Assembly: GCA_035689185.1 (NCBI GenBank)
Contig: DASSLY010000036.1
Span: forward strand, 1-27,189
Direction of reading: 5' to 3'
DNA from: DASSLY01 sp035689185
Lineage (GTDB): Bacteria > Actinomycetota > Actinomycetes > Actinomycetales > Dermatophilaceae
DNA: 27,189 bases
Below the pieces are notes generated by a model that made no database searches, had not been told where the DNA came from, and saw only the letters and a list, made by a program, of their open reading frames with translations. The translations under genes and the position numbers were made by a program. Shown in pieces: positions 15,775 to 22,775 of the stretch; the first letter of the stretch is position 1, and every line of letters begins with the position of its first letter.

Positions 15775-16220
15775 TGGTTGATGACCTCTCGGTTGACGAC
15801 GTCGACGACAGTGGCGGCGTCGGGGGCGTCGAGCAGTGACTGACGGAACTCGGCACGCATCAGGCGGCGTGCCAGGGACGCGAGGATGGTCAGGTGCTCC
15901 TGGCCACCTCCCTCTGGGGCGGCGATGAGGAAGATGAGGTTGGCCGGGCCGTCCTCGGCTCCCCAGTCGATCCCCGTGCTCGCCCGGCCGAAGACCAGCG
16001 ACGGTTCGGTGATGTGGGCGCTGCGGGCGTGCGGGATCCCGATCCCGCCGGGAAGGCCGGTCGGCATCTGTTCCTCGCGCTTGCGGACGTCAGCGAGGAA
16101 CCCGTCCAGGTCGGTGACCCGACCGTCCTTCTGCAGCGTCTCGGCGAGCGTGCGAGTCGCCGCGTGACGGTCCTCCGCAGCCAGGTCGAGCACGACTTGG
16201 TCCTCCGTGATGAGCGACAT
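15771..16220 (-). CDS. PTS fructose-type EIIA subunit
   Basis: The 149-aa protein is a free-standing fructose/mannitol-type EIIA that carries phosphate from HPr to the IIB domain. The phosphorylated residue is H64 in GIGIPHARS, and the downstream QEHLTILASLARRL segment is typical. Its stop overlaps the EIIBC start (ATGA), so it is effectively a split version of the EIIABC protein found in relatives. The ATG at 16220 has an AAAGGAA about 5-6 nt upstream. It lies 26 bp after fruK in the operon. Confidence 0.93.
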   Translation of the reverse strand: MSLITEDQVVLDLAAEDRHAATRTLAETLQKDGRVTDLDGFLADVRKREEQMPTGLPGGIGIPHARSAHITEPSLVFGRASTGIDWGAEDGPANLIFLIAAPEGGGQEHLTILASLARRLMRAEFRQSLLDAPDAATVVDVVNREVINQ

Positions 16221-16246
16221 GCAGTTCCTTTCGTCGAGTCGGGATG

Positions 16247-17197
16247 TCAGTCCGCGACAGCTTGGGTCAGGTCGGGGGCGGTGGTCAGGTCTACGACGAC
16301 GCCTTTGACGTCTTGCGGGGTGGGCATCACGCTTCCGGGCAGGCTCACCGCGGCCGCGCCCCAGGCGATGCCCGCGGCGAGCGCCTCGCCGGGGCTGGCG
16401 CCGGTCGCCGTCGCGTGCAGGTAGCCGGCCAGCAGCGAGTCGCCGGCGCCGACCGTGGACAGCGGCTTGGCCACCGTCGCCTTGCCGTGAGCCGTGACCG
16501 CGGGGTGCACCAGCAGCGCACCGTGGCTGCCCAGGCTGACCAGCACGGTGCCGACGCCGCCCTTGACCAGCTCTGTGGCGGCGTCGTGGACCTGCTGCAG
16601 GGTCGACAGCGGCCGGCCGACGATCTCTTCCAGCTCCTCCTGGTTCGGTTTGATGAGGTCCGGACCGGCCCCCACCGCGTGCTGCATGGAGGACCCGGAG
16701 GAGTCGATGCACACCTTCACACCGGAGTCGTGGCCGCGAGCGACCAGGTCGGCGTAGAAGGTGGCGGGCATGCCCGGGGGCAGGCTGCCGCAACCGACCA
16801 GCCAGTCGGGGGAGTCCTTCAGCGCGTCGGCGACCCCGTCGAGCAGGGCCCCGATCTCCGGGCCGCTCATCGTCGGGCCGGGCTCGTTGATCTTGGTCGT
16901 CGTGCCGTCTGGCTCGACCAGCGCGACGTTCATCCGCACCGAGCCCGCGATCGGCACCGACAGCCGGGCGATGTTCGCCGCGTCCAGCAGCTCCTCCATC
17001 AGGTGGCCCTCGGGGCCTCCGGCAGGCAGCACGGCAACGGTGTCCAGGCCGTGTGCGGCCAGGGCCCGGGAGACGTTGATCCCCTTGCCACCGGGGTCGA
17101 TCCGGCTCGCCGTCGCCCGGTGCACCTCGCCGTGCTCCAGCGAGGTGATCGACACCGTGCGGTCGATACTCGGGTTCGGCGTCAGTGTGACGATCAT
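16247..17197 (-). CDS. fruK: 1-phosphofructokinase
   Basis: The 316-aa PfkB-family kinase phosphorylates fructose 1-phosphate to fructose 1,6-bisphosphate, feeding glycolysis. It begins MIVTLTPNPSIDRT, the hallmark of FruK/LacC-type enzymes. The substrate-site motif PGGKGINVSRAL is at 35-46. The C-terminal PfkB motif STVGAGDSLLAGYL has the catalytic base at D253. The sugar-phosphate context (EIIA, EIIBC, regulator) supports FruK over tagatose-phosphate kinase. The ATG at 17197 overlaps the stop of the regulator gene as ATGA. Confidence 0.95.
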   Translation of the reverse strand: MIVTLTPNPSIDRTVSITSLEHGEVHRATASRIDPGGKGINVSRALAAHGLDTVAVLPAGGPEGHLMEELLDAANIARLSVPIAGSVRMNVALVEPDGTTTKINEPGPTMSGPEIGALLDGVADALKDSPDWLVGCGSLPPGMPATFYADLVARGHDSGVKVCIDSSGSSMQHAVGAGPDLIKPNQEELEEIVGRPLSTLQQVHDAATELVKGGVGTVLVSLGSHGALLVHPAVTAHGKATVAKPLSTVGAGDSLLAGYLHATATGASPGEALAAGIAWGAAAVSLPGSVMPTPQDVKGVVVDLTTAPDLTQAVAD

Positions 17198-17955
17198 GCG
17201 CGGACGACCTCCGGTCCCTCGGCCTCGATCTCATGGGCGGTCTCTGGGTCCAAGCCGCTGTCGGTGATCACCATCGCGAGGTCGCGCAGGGCGGCCACGC
17301 GGGAGAAGTGGTCCACCCCCATCTTGCTATGGTCAGTCAGGACCACGCTGCGGCGCGCCGCGGCGATCATCGCCTGCTTGGCCGCCGCCTCCGACTGGTC
17401 GGGGGTGGTCAACCCCCGCCGGACGGAGAGGCCGTTGGTCCCGACGAAGGCGACGTCGACGAAGATGTCCGCCAGCGAGGCGGCAACCCAGGCGCCGACG
17501 GCGGCCAGCGTGCGCGGCCGCACCCGCCCGCCGAGCAGGTACAGGTCGATGTTGCCGCGCTCGGCGATCACCGCGGCGATCGGCAGCGAGTTGGTGACCA
17601 CGGTCAGCTCGCGGTCGCGGGGGAGCGCCTCGGCCAGCCGCAGCGTCGTCGTCCCCGCGTCCAGCAACACGGTCCCCTCGTCAGGAAGCTGCTCCAGCGC
17701 GGCCTTGGCGATGCGTTCCTTCTCCGCGACGAACCGGTCAGACCTGGTGGCCACGCTCGGCTCGAAGCCGAGCCGCTCCACCGGGATCGCGCCGCCGTGG
17801 ACCCGCCGGAGCACGCCGTGCCGCTCCAGGCTGGTGAGGTCACGGCGCACCGTCTCCGGGGTGACCTGGAACAGCGACGCCAGCGACGCCACGTCCACCC
17901 GGCCGAGCTCGCGAGCGCGTTCAAGGATCAGCTGTTGCCGTTCCTCCGCGTACAT
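17194..17955 (-). CDS. fruR: DeoR-family regulator of the fructose operon
   Basis: The 253-aa cytoplasmic repressor begins MYAEERQQLILERAREL and has a DeoR helix-turn-helix at about 20-41 (DVASLASLFQVTPETVRRDL) followed by the typical RRVHGGA. The rest is a sugar-phosphate-sensing domain with LLDAGTTTLRLAEAL and VTNSLPIA. It is the first gene of the operon, overlapping fruK, so it very likely controls its own transcription and that of the PTS genes in response to fructose 1-phosphate. The ATG at 17955 follows GAGGAAG with a gap of about 6 nt; the frame is open to 18030 but that extension covers the promoter. The symbol is inferred from context. Confidence 0.9.
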   Translation of the reverse strand: MYAEERQQLILERARELGRVDVASLASLFQVTPETVRRDLTSLERHGVLRRVHGGAIPVERLGFEPSVATRSDRFVAEKERIAKAALEQLPDEGTVLLDAGTTTLRLAEALPRDRELTVVTNSLPIAAVIAERGNIDLYLLGGRVRPRTLAAVGAWVAASLADIFVDVAFVGTNGLSVRRGLTTPDQSEAAAKQAMIAAARRSVVLTDHSKMGVDHFSRVAALRDLAMVITDSGLDPETAHEIEAEGPEVVRA

Positions 17956-18001
17956 CCGGCACTTCCTCGGGCTGGATCTTGGACCGTCTGCGTTTCCGTT
18001 A

Positions 18002-18030
18002 TGTATATGGCCTGGTGGCAGGCCAGGCAA
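18002..18030 (-). promoter_or_regulatory. Promoter and palindromic operator of the fructose PTS operon
   Basis: On the minus strand, TTGCCT (18030-18025) and TATACA (18007-18002) are separated by exactly 17 bp, a good match to sigma-70-type consensus. The spacer and one -35 base form a perfect 7-bp inverted repeat TGGCCTG-CCAC-CAGGCCA (18008-18025). This is well placed for a repressor to block RNA polymerase. Transcription would start near 17995, leaving a leader of about 40 nt before fruR. Confidence 0.65.
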
Positions 18031-18115
18031 ACCGGGTCAGAACCAAAATCGGGCAACAGTCACACCGGCTCGGTCCGGGCGGGTGTCGGGCCGTCTTCGG
18101 TTGGGTCGGACCGCG

Positions 18116-18748
18116 TCACGACGGCATCTGGTAGGGCACGCCGAAACGCCCCGAGTGTGCCACCTCGGCGAGTCCCCGGCGAGTGCGACGAGGTGCGCGA
18201 CGCGGCGTGTCGGCGGCCTCGTAGCCCAGGGCCACCACCGCGACGATGGTCCGGTCGAGCGGGATGCCCAGCATGGCGTGCACGTCATCGTGGTGCTCCG
18301 GCGCGACGCCGAAGAACAGCGCTCCCAGTCCCTGGTCAACCGCGCTGAGCAGCATGAGCATGGCGGCCATCCCGGTGTCGATGTCCCAGTAGGGCACCGG
18401 CCACCGCGCCTCGTCCTGGTCGGTCCAGCCCTTGTCCGGCTCGGCGTACCGCCGCAGGTAGGTTCCCTTGTCCGAGCAGCAGACGACGAGCACCGGGGCT
18501 CGCTGCACGCCCTGGAGCCACCGGTCTAGCGGGTCCACCTCGTCGCAGGTCGCCGACCAGAATGCCGCTCGCTGCTGCGCTGTCGCCAGGACGACGAAGT
18601 CCCAGCCCTGGCTGAAGCCCGCGCTCGGTGCGCGCGTCGCGTTGCGAAGCAGCAGGTCCAGGACTCGCGGCGGCACCGCCCGGTCCGGGTCGAAGCGACG
18701 CACCATGCGCCGGCGCCGGAGCACGTCGGTGAACTCCACGAGCCTCAT
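18116..18748 (-). CDS. Nitroreductase-family flavoprotein
   Basis: The 210-aa protein has the nitroreductase pattern: a basic start (RRRRMVRRFDPDRAVP, 11-26) for FMN phosphate binding and ATRAPSAGFSQGWDFVVL (38-54). QGLGALFFG lies around 139-147, and VVALGYEA is near 171-178. It probably uses FMN and NAD(P)H to reduce an unidentified substrate; members range from nitro-reductases to dehydrogenases. The insertion with HHDDVHAMLG (152-161) and the segment with WDIDTGMAAMLMLLSAVDQG are typical of the family. The ATG at 18748 has no good Shine-Dalgarno sequence. It lies downstream of the 52-bp repeat array on the same strand as the acyl-CoA synthetase. The exact substrate cannot be told. Confidence 0.88.
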   Translation of the reverse strand: MRLVEFTDVLRRRRMVRRFDPDRAVPPRVLDLLLRNATRAPSAGFSQGWDFVVLATAQQRAAFWSATCDEVDPLDRWLQGVQRAPVLVVCCSDKGTYLRRYAEPDKGWTDQDEARWPVPYWDIDTGMAAMLMLLSAVDQGLGALFFGVAPEHHDDVHAMLGIPLDRTIVAVVALGYEAADTPRRAPRRTRRGLAEVAHSGRFGVPYQMPS

Positions 18749-18803
18749 GCTGGCATGACCCTGCCGGCCCCCGCGCGAGCGAAGGTCTGGGGTGCCGGCG
18801 AGC

Positions 18804-19157
18804 CTGCGTCTTCGCGCAATCCGGCGATGACGTGGCCCGAGTGCGGGTGCGGGGTTGTCGTCTTCGCACAATCCGGCGATGACGCGCGGCCGGGGTGGGG
18901 GTGCGGGGGTGTGCGGGTGTCGTCTTCGCGCAATCCGGCGATGACGCGGCCCCGGGTGGGGGTGGGGGGTGTCGTCTTCGCACAATCCGGCGATGACGCG
19001 CGGCCCCGGTGGGTCTGGGTGTGTCGTCTTCGCGCAATCCGGCGAAGACGCGGCCCCGGGTGGGGGTGGGGGGTGTCGTCTTCGCGCAATCCGGCGATGA
19101 CGCGCGGCCCCGGTGGGTCTGGGTGTGTCGTCTTCGCGCAATCCGGCGATGACGCGG
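18804..19157. repeat. Seven-copy 52-bp repeat array with conserved hairpin core
   Basis: A 22-bp core beginning CTTCGC and ending GGCGATGAC occurs at 18810, 18862, 18924, 18976, 19028, 19080 and 19132. Spacing is 52, 62, 52, 52, 52 and 52 bp. The intervening G-rich sequences are related to each other and alternate between two types, giving a duplicated 104-bp super-unit (18919-19022 and 19023-19126). Each core can form a stem (GTCTTCGC with GCGATGAC; perfect in the fifth copy, GCGAAGAC) with an 8-nt loop. A G/A variation falls in the loop. The array fills the gap between two same-strand genes. Frames through it are open but rotate, since 52 is not a multiple of three. Confidence 0.9.
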
Positions 19158-19211
19158 CCCGCCGCCCCTGTGAGCGATGACCCCTCGTGCGATCGGACGC
19201 GCCGGGGGGCC

Positions 19212-21347
19212 TCAGCCGCGCAGCCCGGGAAAGTCGGCGTCCCAGTACTCGTGCTCGCCCGCCCGCTCCCGCCCGGCGCTGTGCGCCTCCTCCTCCCGGT
19301 TGCGCAGCTCGACCCGGCGGATCTTGCCGCTGATCGTCTTGGGCAGCGGCACCTCCGCGGTGGTGAACTCCAGCCGGCGGACCCGCAGGAACGGCGCCAG
19401 GTGCTGGCGGGCGTAGCCCAGGACCGACTCCGCGGTCGCGGCGTCCGCGTGGTGTCCCGGCGCCAGCGCGACATACGCCTTGGGCACCGCAAGCCGCAAC
19501 GGGTCGGGGGAGGGGACGACCGCCGCCTCGGCGACGGCCGGGTGCTTCAGCAGCACCGACTCCAGCTCGAACGGGCTGACCCGATAGTCGGAGGCCTTGA
19601 AAACGTCGTCGTCCCGGCCCACATAGGTGAAGCTTCCGTGCTCGTCTCGCACGGCCACGTCGCCGGTGTGGTACCAGCCGCCTCGGGTCGCGCTCGCGGT
19701 GAGCTCGGCGTCCCCGTGGTAGCCGACCATCAGGCCGACCGGGCGGCCGAGCGGGCCGTCCAGCCGCAGGCACAGCTCCCCTTCCTGGCCCGGCTCCCGG
19801 CATTCGGCGCCGGTGCTCGCGTCGACCAGGACCACGTCGTACCCGGGCAGCGGGCGGCCCATCGACCCGGGAGTGACCGACTGCCCCGGTGTGTTGCCGA
19901 CCTGGGCCGTTGTCTCGGTCTGCCCGTACCCGTCCCGGACCGTCAGGCCCAGCCCGGCGTACACCCGCTCGATGACCTCGGGGTTCAAAGGTTCGCCGGC
20001 GCCCACCATCTCCCGCAGCGACAGCCGGCCCCGCCAGGCGGACAGGTCCTGCTGGATGAGCATCCGGTACACCGTCGGCGGGGCGCAGAACGTGCTCACC
20101 TCCTCGGCCGCCATCACCGAGAGCAGCGCTGCGGCGTCGAAGCGCGGCTGGTTGACCACGAGCACCGTGGCCTCGGCGTTCCAGGGGGCGAAAACACAGC
20201 TCCAGGCGTGCTTGGCCCAGCCGGGGGAGGAGATGTTCAGGTGGACGTCGCCGGGCCGCAGCCCGATCCAGTACATCGTGGACAGGTGACCCACCGGGTA
20301 GGACAGGTGGGTGTGCTCGACCAACTTCGGCGCCGCGGTGGTCCCGGAGGTGAAGTAGAGCAACATCGGCTCGTCCCCGCCTGCACCTGCCGGTATGACG
20401 CCCGGCTCGCCGGCCGCGGCGGCCGGGGTGCCTGAGTCGGCCTGGGCGCCCGAGTCGGCCGGGGCGGTTGAGAGGGCTGGGGTGCCCGAGGTGGCTGGGG
20501 TGCCCGAGGCGGCCGGGGTGCCCGAGGCCGCTGAGACGGCTGGGGTGCCCGAGTCGGCGGGGGCGATTGAGACGGCTGGGGTGCCCGAGGTGGCCGGGGT
20601 GCTCGAGGCGGCCGGGGTGCCTGAGTCGGCCTGGGCGCTCGAGTCCGCCTGGGCGCCCGAGTCCGCCGGGGCGGTTGAGACGGCTGGGGTGCCCGAGTCG
20701 GCCGGGGTACCCGGAACCGCCGGGGTGCCCGAGGCGGCCGGGAGGCCCGGGACCGCCGCGGTGGCCGAGGTCCGCGCGGCGGCCTCGCGTGCGGTGGGGT
20801 AGGCGATCCAGCCGGGCGGGACCACGGCGTCGCCTCCGGTGACCGCGATTCTGGTGACCGGGCTGTCGACCGAGTCCAGCTTGGGCGCGTCGGCGGCGTT
20901 CATGACGACGTGGCGGACCCGGCCGCGGTCGATCCGGTCGCGCAGGTCGTCGGCCGTCAGCAAGGTGGTCGCCGGGATGACCACTGCGCCGAGACGGATG
21001 CAGGCGAGCAGGGTCTCCCACAGCGGCACCTGGTTGCCGAGCATGAGCAGCACCCGGTCTCCCGGCGCGACACCCTGCCCCCGCAGCCAGGTGCCCACCG
21101 CCTGGGAGCGCGCCGACAGCTCGGCGTAGCTGAGCTGCTCCGCGGAGCCGTCCGACTCGACGACGCGCAGCGCGACCCGGGAGGCGGTCGGTTCGGTGGC
21201 GGCGACACGGTCGAACCAGTCCGTCGCCCAGTTGAACCGCTCCGGCCGAGGCGGGTCGTACTCCCGCACCGCGCGGTCGTAGTCGGTGGCCGCGTCCAGC
21301 AGCAGGTCCCGTGCGCGGCGGAAGGAACCGAAGGCGTCGATGCTCAC
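19212..21347 (-). CDS. Acyl-CoA synthetase (AMP-binding, MACS-like) with repetitive insert
   Basis: The 711-aa enzyme activates a carboxylic acid with ATP to an acyl-AMP and then an acyl-CoA. Motifs are complete: YFTSGTTAAPKLVEH (331-345), YGQTETT (474-480), YHTGD (559-563), GRDDDVFKASDYRVSPFELE (577-596) and the catalytic lysine K675 in PKTISGKIRR. The pattern resembles medium-chain or acetoacetyl/butyryl-type synthetases; substrate unknown. Between the N-terminal domain and the ATP-binding loop lies an insert of about 125 residues (197-322) made of hexad repeats such as ADSGTP. Without it the protein would be near the usual length of about 580. The GTG at 21347 has a weak Shine-Dalgarno sequence. 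The 2H phosphodiesterase gene ends 19 bp upstream on the same strand. Confidence 0.9.
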   Translation of the reverse strand: MSIDAFGSFRRARDLLLDAATDYDRAVREYDPPRPERFNWATDWFDRVAATEPTASRVALRVVESDGSAEQLSYAELSARSQAVGTWLRGQGVAPGDRVLLMLGNQVPLWETLLACIRLGAVVIPATTLLTADDLRDRIDRGRVRHVVMNAADAPKLDSVDSPVTRIAVTGGDAVVPPGWIAYPTAREAAARTSATAAVPGLPAASGTPAVPGTPADSGTPAVSTAPADSGAQADSSAQADSGTPAASSTPATSGTPAVSIAPADSGTPAVSAASGTPAASGTPATSGTPALSTAPADSGAQADSGTPAAAAGEPGVIPAGAGGDEPMLLYFTSGTTAAPKLVEHTHLSYPVGHLSTMYWIGLRPGDVHLNISSPGWAKHAWSCVFAPWNAEATVLVVNQPRFDAAALLSVMAAEEVSTFCAPPTVYRMLIQQDLSAWRGRLSLREMVGAGEPLNPEVIERVYAGLGLTVRDGYGQTETTAQVGNTPGQSVTPGSMGRPLPGYDVVLVDASTGAECREPGQEGELCLRLDGPLGRPVGLMVGYHGDAELTASATRGGWYHTGDVAVRDEHGSFTYVGRDDDVFKASDYRVSPFELESVLLKHPAVAEAAVVPSPDPLRLAVPKAYVALAPGHHADAATAESVLGYARQHLAPFLRVRRLEFTTAEVPLPKTISGKIRRVELRNREEEAHSAGRERAGEHEYWDADFPGLRG
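20425..20757. repeat. 18-bp in-frame minisatellite inside the acyl-CoA synthetase gene
   Basis: About nineteen degenerate 18-bp units (GGGGTGCCCGAGTCGGCC and variants on the plus strand) run end to end, with one 9-bp half unit at 20533-20541. All steps are multiples of three, so the host frame is kept. A larger block recurs: 20425-20478 resembles 20614-20685. On the coding strand the units read as a Ser/Thr/Pro/Ala hexad. No such repeat is expected in this enzyme family. Confidence 0.9.
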
Positions 21348-21366
21348 CTCGGCAACCTAGCCAGGT

Positions 21367-22080
21367 TCAGCCGGCGCTTCCGCTCGTGCCGTGCCGAGAC
21401 AGCGCAATCTCGGCCACCAGGTCCCACAGGTAGAGGTGGCCCCGGGTGCGCAGCTCGATCAAGCTCACGGCCGGGAACTCGACCGTCGGCGACACCGCTG
21501 TCCCGTCGCCGGTGCGCGCAAGCGCTGCGACGGCGGCGTCGGTGGGCGTCGCGGCGTTGGCGTAGGCGATGGACACGTGCGGCCAGATGCGCTCGCCGTC
21601 GCTGCCGGGCACGGTGTCCAGCACGTCCCGGATGGCGGTCCGCAGGGCGGCCCGCAACCGCGCCACCGGCTCGACCGGCCCGCCGGAGTAGAGCACGCCC
21701 TCGCGATGCACTTCGACCACCGGCGACATTGACAGGCGTAGCGGCGGCAGGGCGGCTATCGCCACGCCGGCCCGGTGAACCAAGGCGTCCCGCTGCGGGC
21801 GGGAGATCTCCTCCCTGAAGGCCACACCCTGCACGGTCAGGTGAAGCCATTGCGGCGGCACCAGGTCCAGTCCCGGCAGTCCTGCCAGGGCCGCCTGGTC
21901 CCGCTCCACAGCCGCCAGCAGAGCGGACCCGGAAGCGGGCGGGAGGAGGTGAAAGGTCAGGTACCGACGAGCCTCGCGCCAGCCGGGCCGGTCGTACCAG
22001 TGCGTCTGGAAGGACCGGGGCGGGCTCGTCGCGGCACCGTCGGGCGCCCGCTCGCAGGTGGGTGCGGCATAGTCGGACAC
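21367..22080 (-). CDS. 2H phosphodiesterase / 2'-5' RNA ligase family protein
   Basis: The 237-aa protein carries two HxT/S motifs of the 2H phosphoesterase fold: HLTVQGV (H80, T82) and HVSIAYAN (H168, S170). These act on 2'-5' or cyclic phosphodiester bonds in RNA or nucleotides. The region TFHLLPPASGSALLAAV and the terminal RGHLYLWDLVAEI are typical of actinobacterial members. The first 25 residues look unconserved, so the real start may lie downstream of the GTG at 22080. It is divergent from the ECF sigma factor gene and just upstream of the acyl-CoA synthetase. The physiological substrate is unknown. Confidence 0.85.
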   Translation of the reverse strand: MSDYAAPTCERAPDGAATSPPRSFQTHWYDRPGWREARRYLTFHLLPPASGSALLAAVERDQAALAGLPGLDLVPPQWLHLTVQGVAFREEISRPQRDALVHRAGVAIAALPPLRLSMSPVVEVHREGVLYSGGPVEPVARLRAALRTAIRDVLDTVPGSDGERIWPHVSIAYANAATPTDAAVAALARTGDGTAVSPTVEFPAVSLIELRTRGHLYLWDLVAEIALSRHGTSGSAG

Positions 22081-22205
22081 GCGCCCGACCCTACGTCGAG
22101 GGTCCGCGCACGAACTCGACCAACCAGGTGGGCAGGACCGGCGTCCCTTAGGTCATGACCACCGCAGCCGGGCTGGCGCTTCGCCCTGTCCCGTGGGGAG
22201 TGGTG

Positions 22206-22775
22206 ATGCCGCGGGGGCTGCGAGCCGCGTCGGACGCGAGCGCGCACGGGCGCGCGTCTGTGCGGTCCGCCGCTGACGCCGAGGTCGCCGTCCGGCAGGT
22301 GTATGACGCCCACTACGGCCGGCTGACCGGCTGGACGACCAGGTTGGTCGACGACCGCGACTTGGCGCACGACCTGGTCACCGAGGCGTTCGTCAAGCTG
22401 ATCAACCACTGGGCCGAGGTGGAGGAGCCGCGGGCCTGGCTCTACGCCACCGTCGCGAACCTGGTCCGGGACCACTGGCGCAAGCGCGGGCGGGAGGCCG
22501 CCGCATACGGACGGCACCAGGCGGGCAGCAGCGAGGTCGGCCAGCTCGGCGGCCAGCCTGGGGGACACGGCCTGGACCCCGCGACCCGGCTCACCGTCCG
22601 CGAGCTGGTGCAGCGGCTGCCGGACCGGCTGCGGGTCGTCGTGCTGCTGCACTACTACGCCGACCTGCCGGTGGCCCAGGTGGCCCGCCAGCTGGGCAAG
22701 TCGGAGGGCACGATCAAGCGGGACCTGTTCGACGCGCGCGCCAGGATGGCGGCTCAGCTGGGGGAGCGCCGATGA
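22206..22775 (+). CDS. ECF-type RNA polymerase sigma factor
   Basis: This 189-aa sigma-70-family factor has region 2 at about 27-95 (VYDAHYGRLTGWTTRLV, DLAHDLVTEAFVKL and WLYATVANLVRDHWRKR). Region 4 is at about 128-185, with a helix-turn-helix VAQVARQLGKSEGTIKRDL. A Gly/Ser-rich linker joins them (about 105-125). The ATG at 22206 is chosen because GGGGAG (22195-22200) lies 5 nt before it; an ATG at 22155 is in frame but would add 17 unconserved residues with a poor Shine-Dalgarno sequence. Its TGA overlaps the next gene's ATG (ATGA), so sigma factor and membrane partner are coupled, as in sigma/anti-sigma pairs. It is divergent from the 2H phosphodiesterase gene. Confidence 0.92.
   Translation: MPRGLRAASDASAHGRASVRSAADAEVAVRQVYDAHYGRLTGWTTRLVDDRDLAHDLVTEAFVKLINHWAEVEEPRAWLYATVANLVRDHWRKRGREAAAYGRHQAGSSEVGQLGGQPGGHGLDPATRLTVRELVQRLPDRLRVVVLLHYYADLPVAQVARQLGKSEGTIKRDLFDARARMAAQLGERR

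Noticed and set aside
18071..18113. Terminator after the nitroreductase gene (CGGTCCG / CGGACCG)
   Set aside because: Seven-bp arms with a loop of about 29 nt are too weak to call.
18804..19157. CRISPR array
   Set aside because: Repeats are regularly spaced, but the intervening sequences are similar to one another and alternate between two types. No cas genes are nearby.
18745..21021. Long minus-strand frame through the repeat array and the acyl-CoA synthetase gene
   Set aside because: Out of frame with the synthetase, which has complete family motifs; the frame is mostly Arg, Gly and Pro from shifted repeats.
22155..22205. Upstream ATG as the sigma factor start
   Set aside because: Adds 17 unconserved residues and has a poorer Shine-Dalgarno signal than the ATG at 22206.
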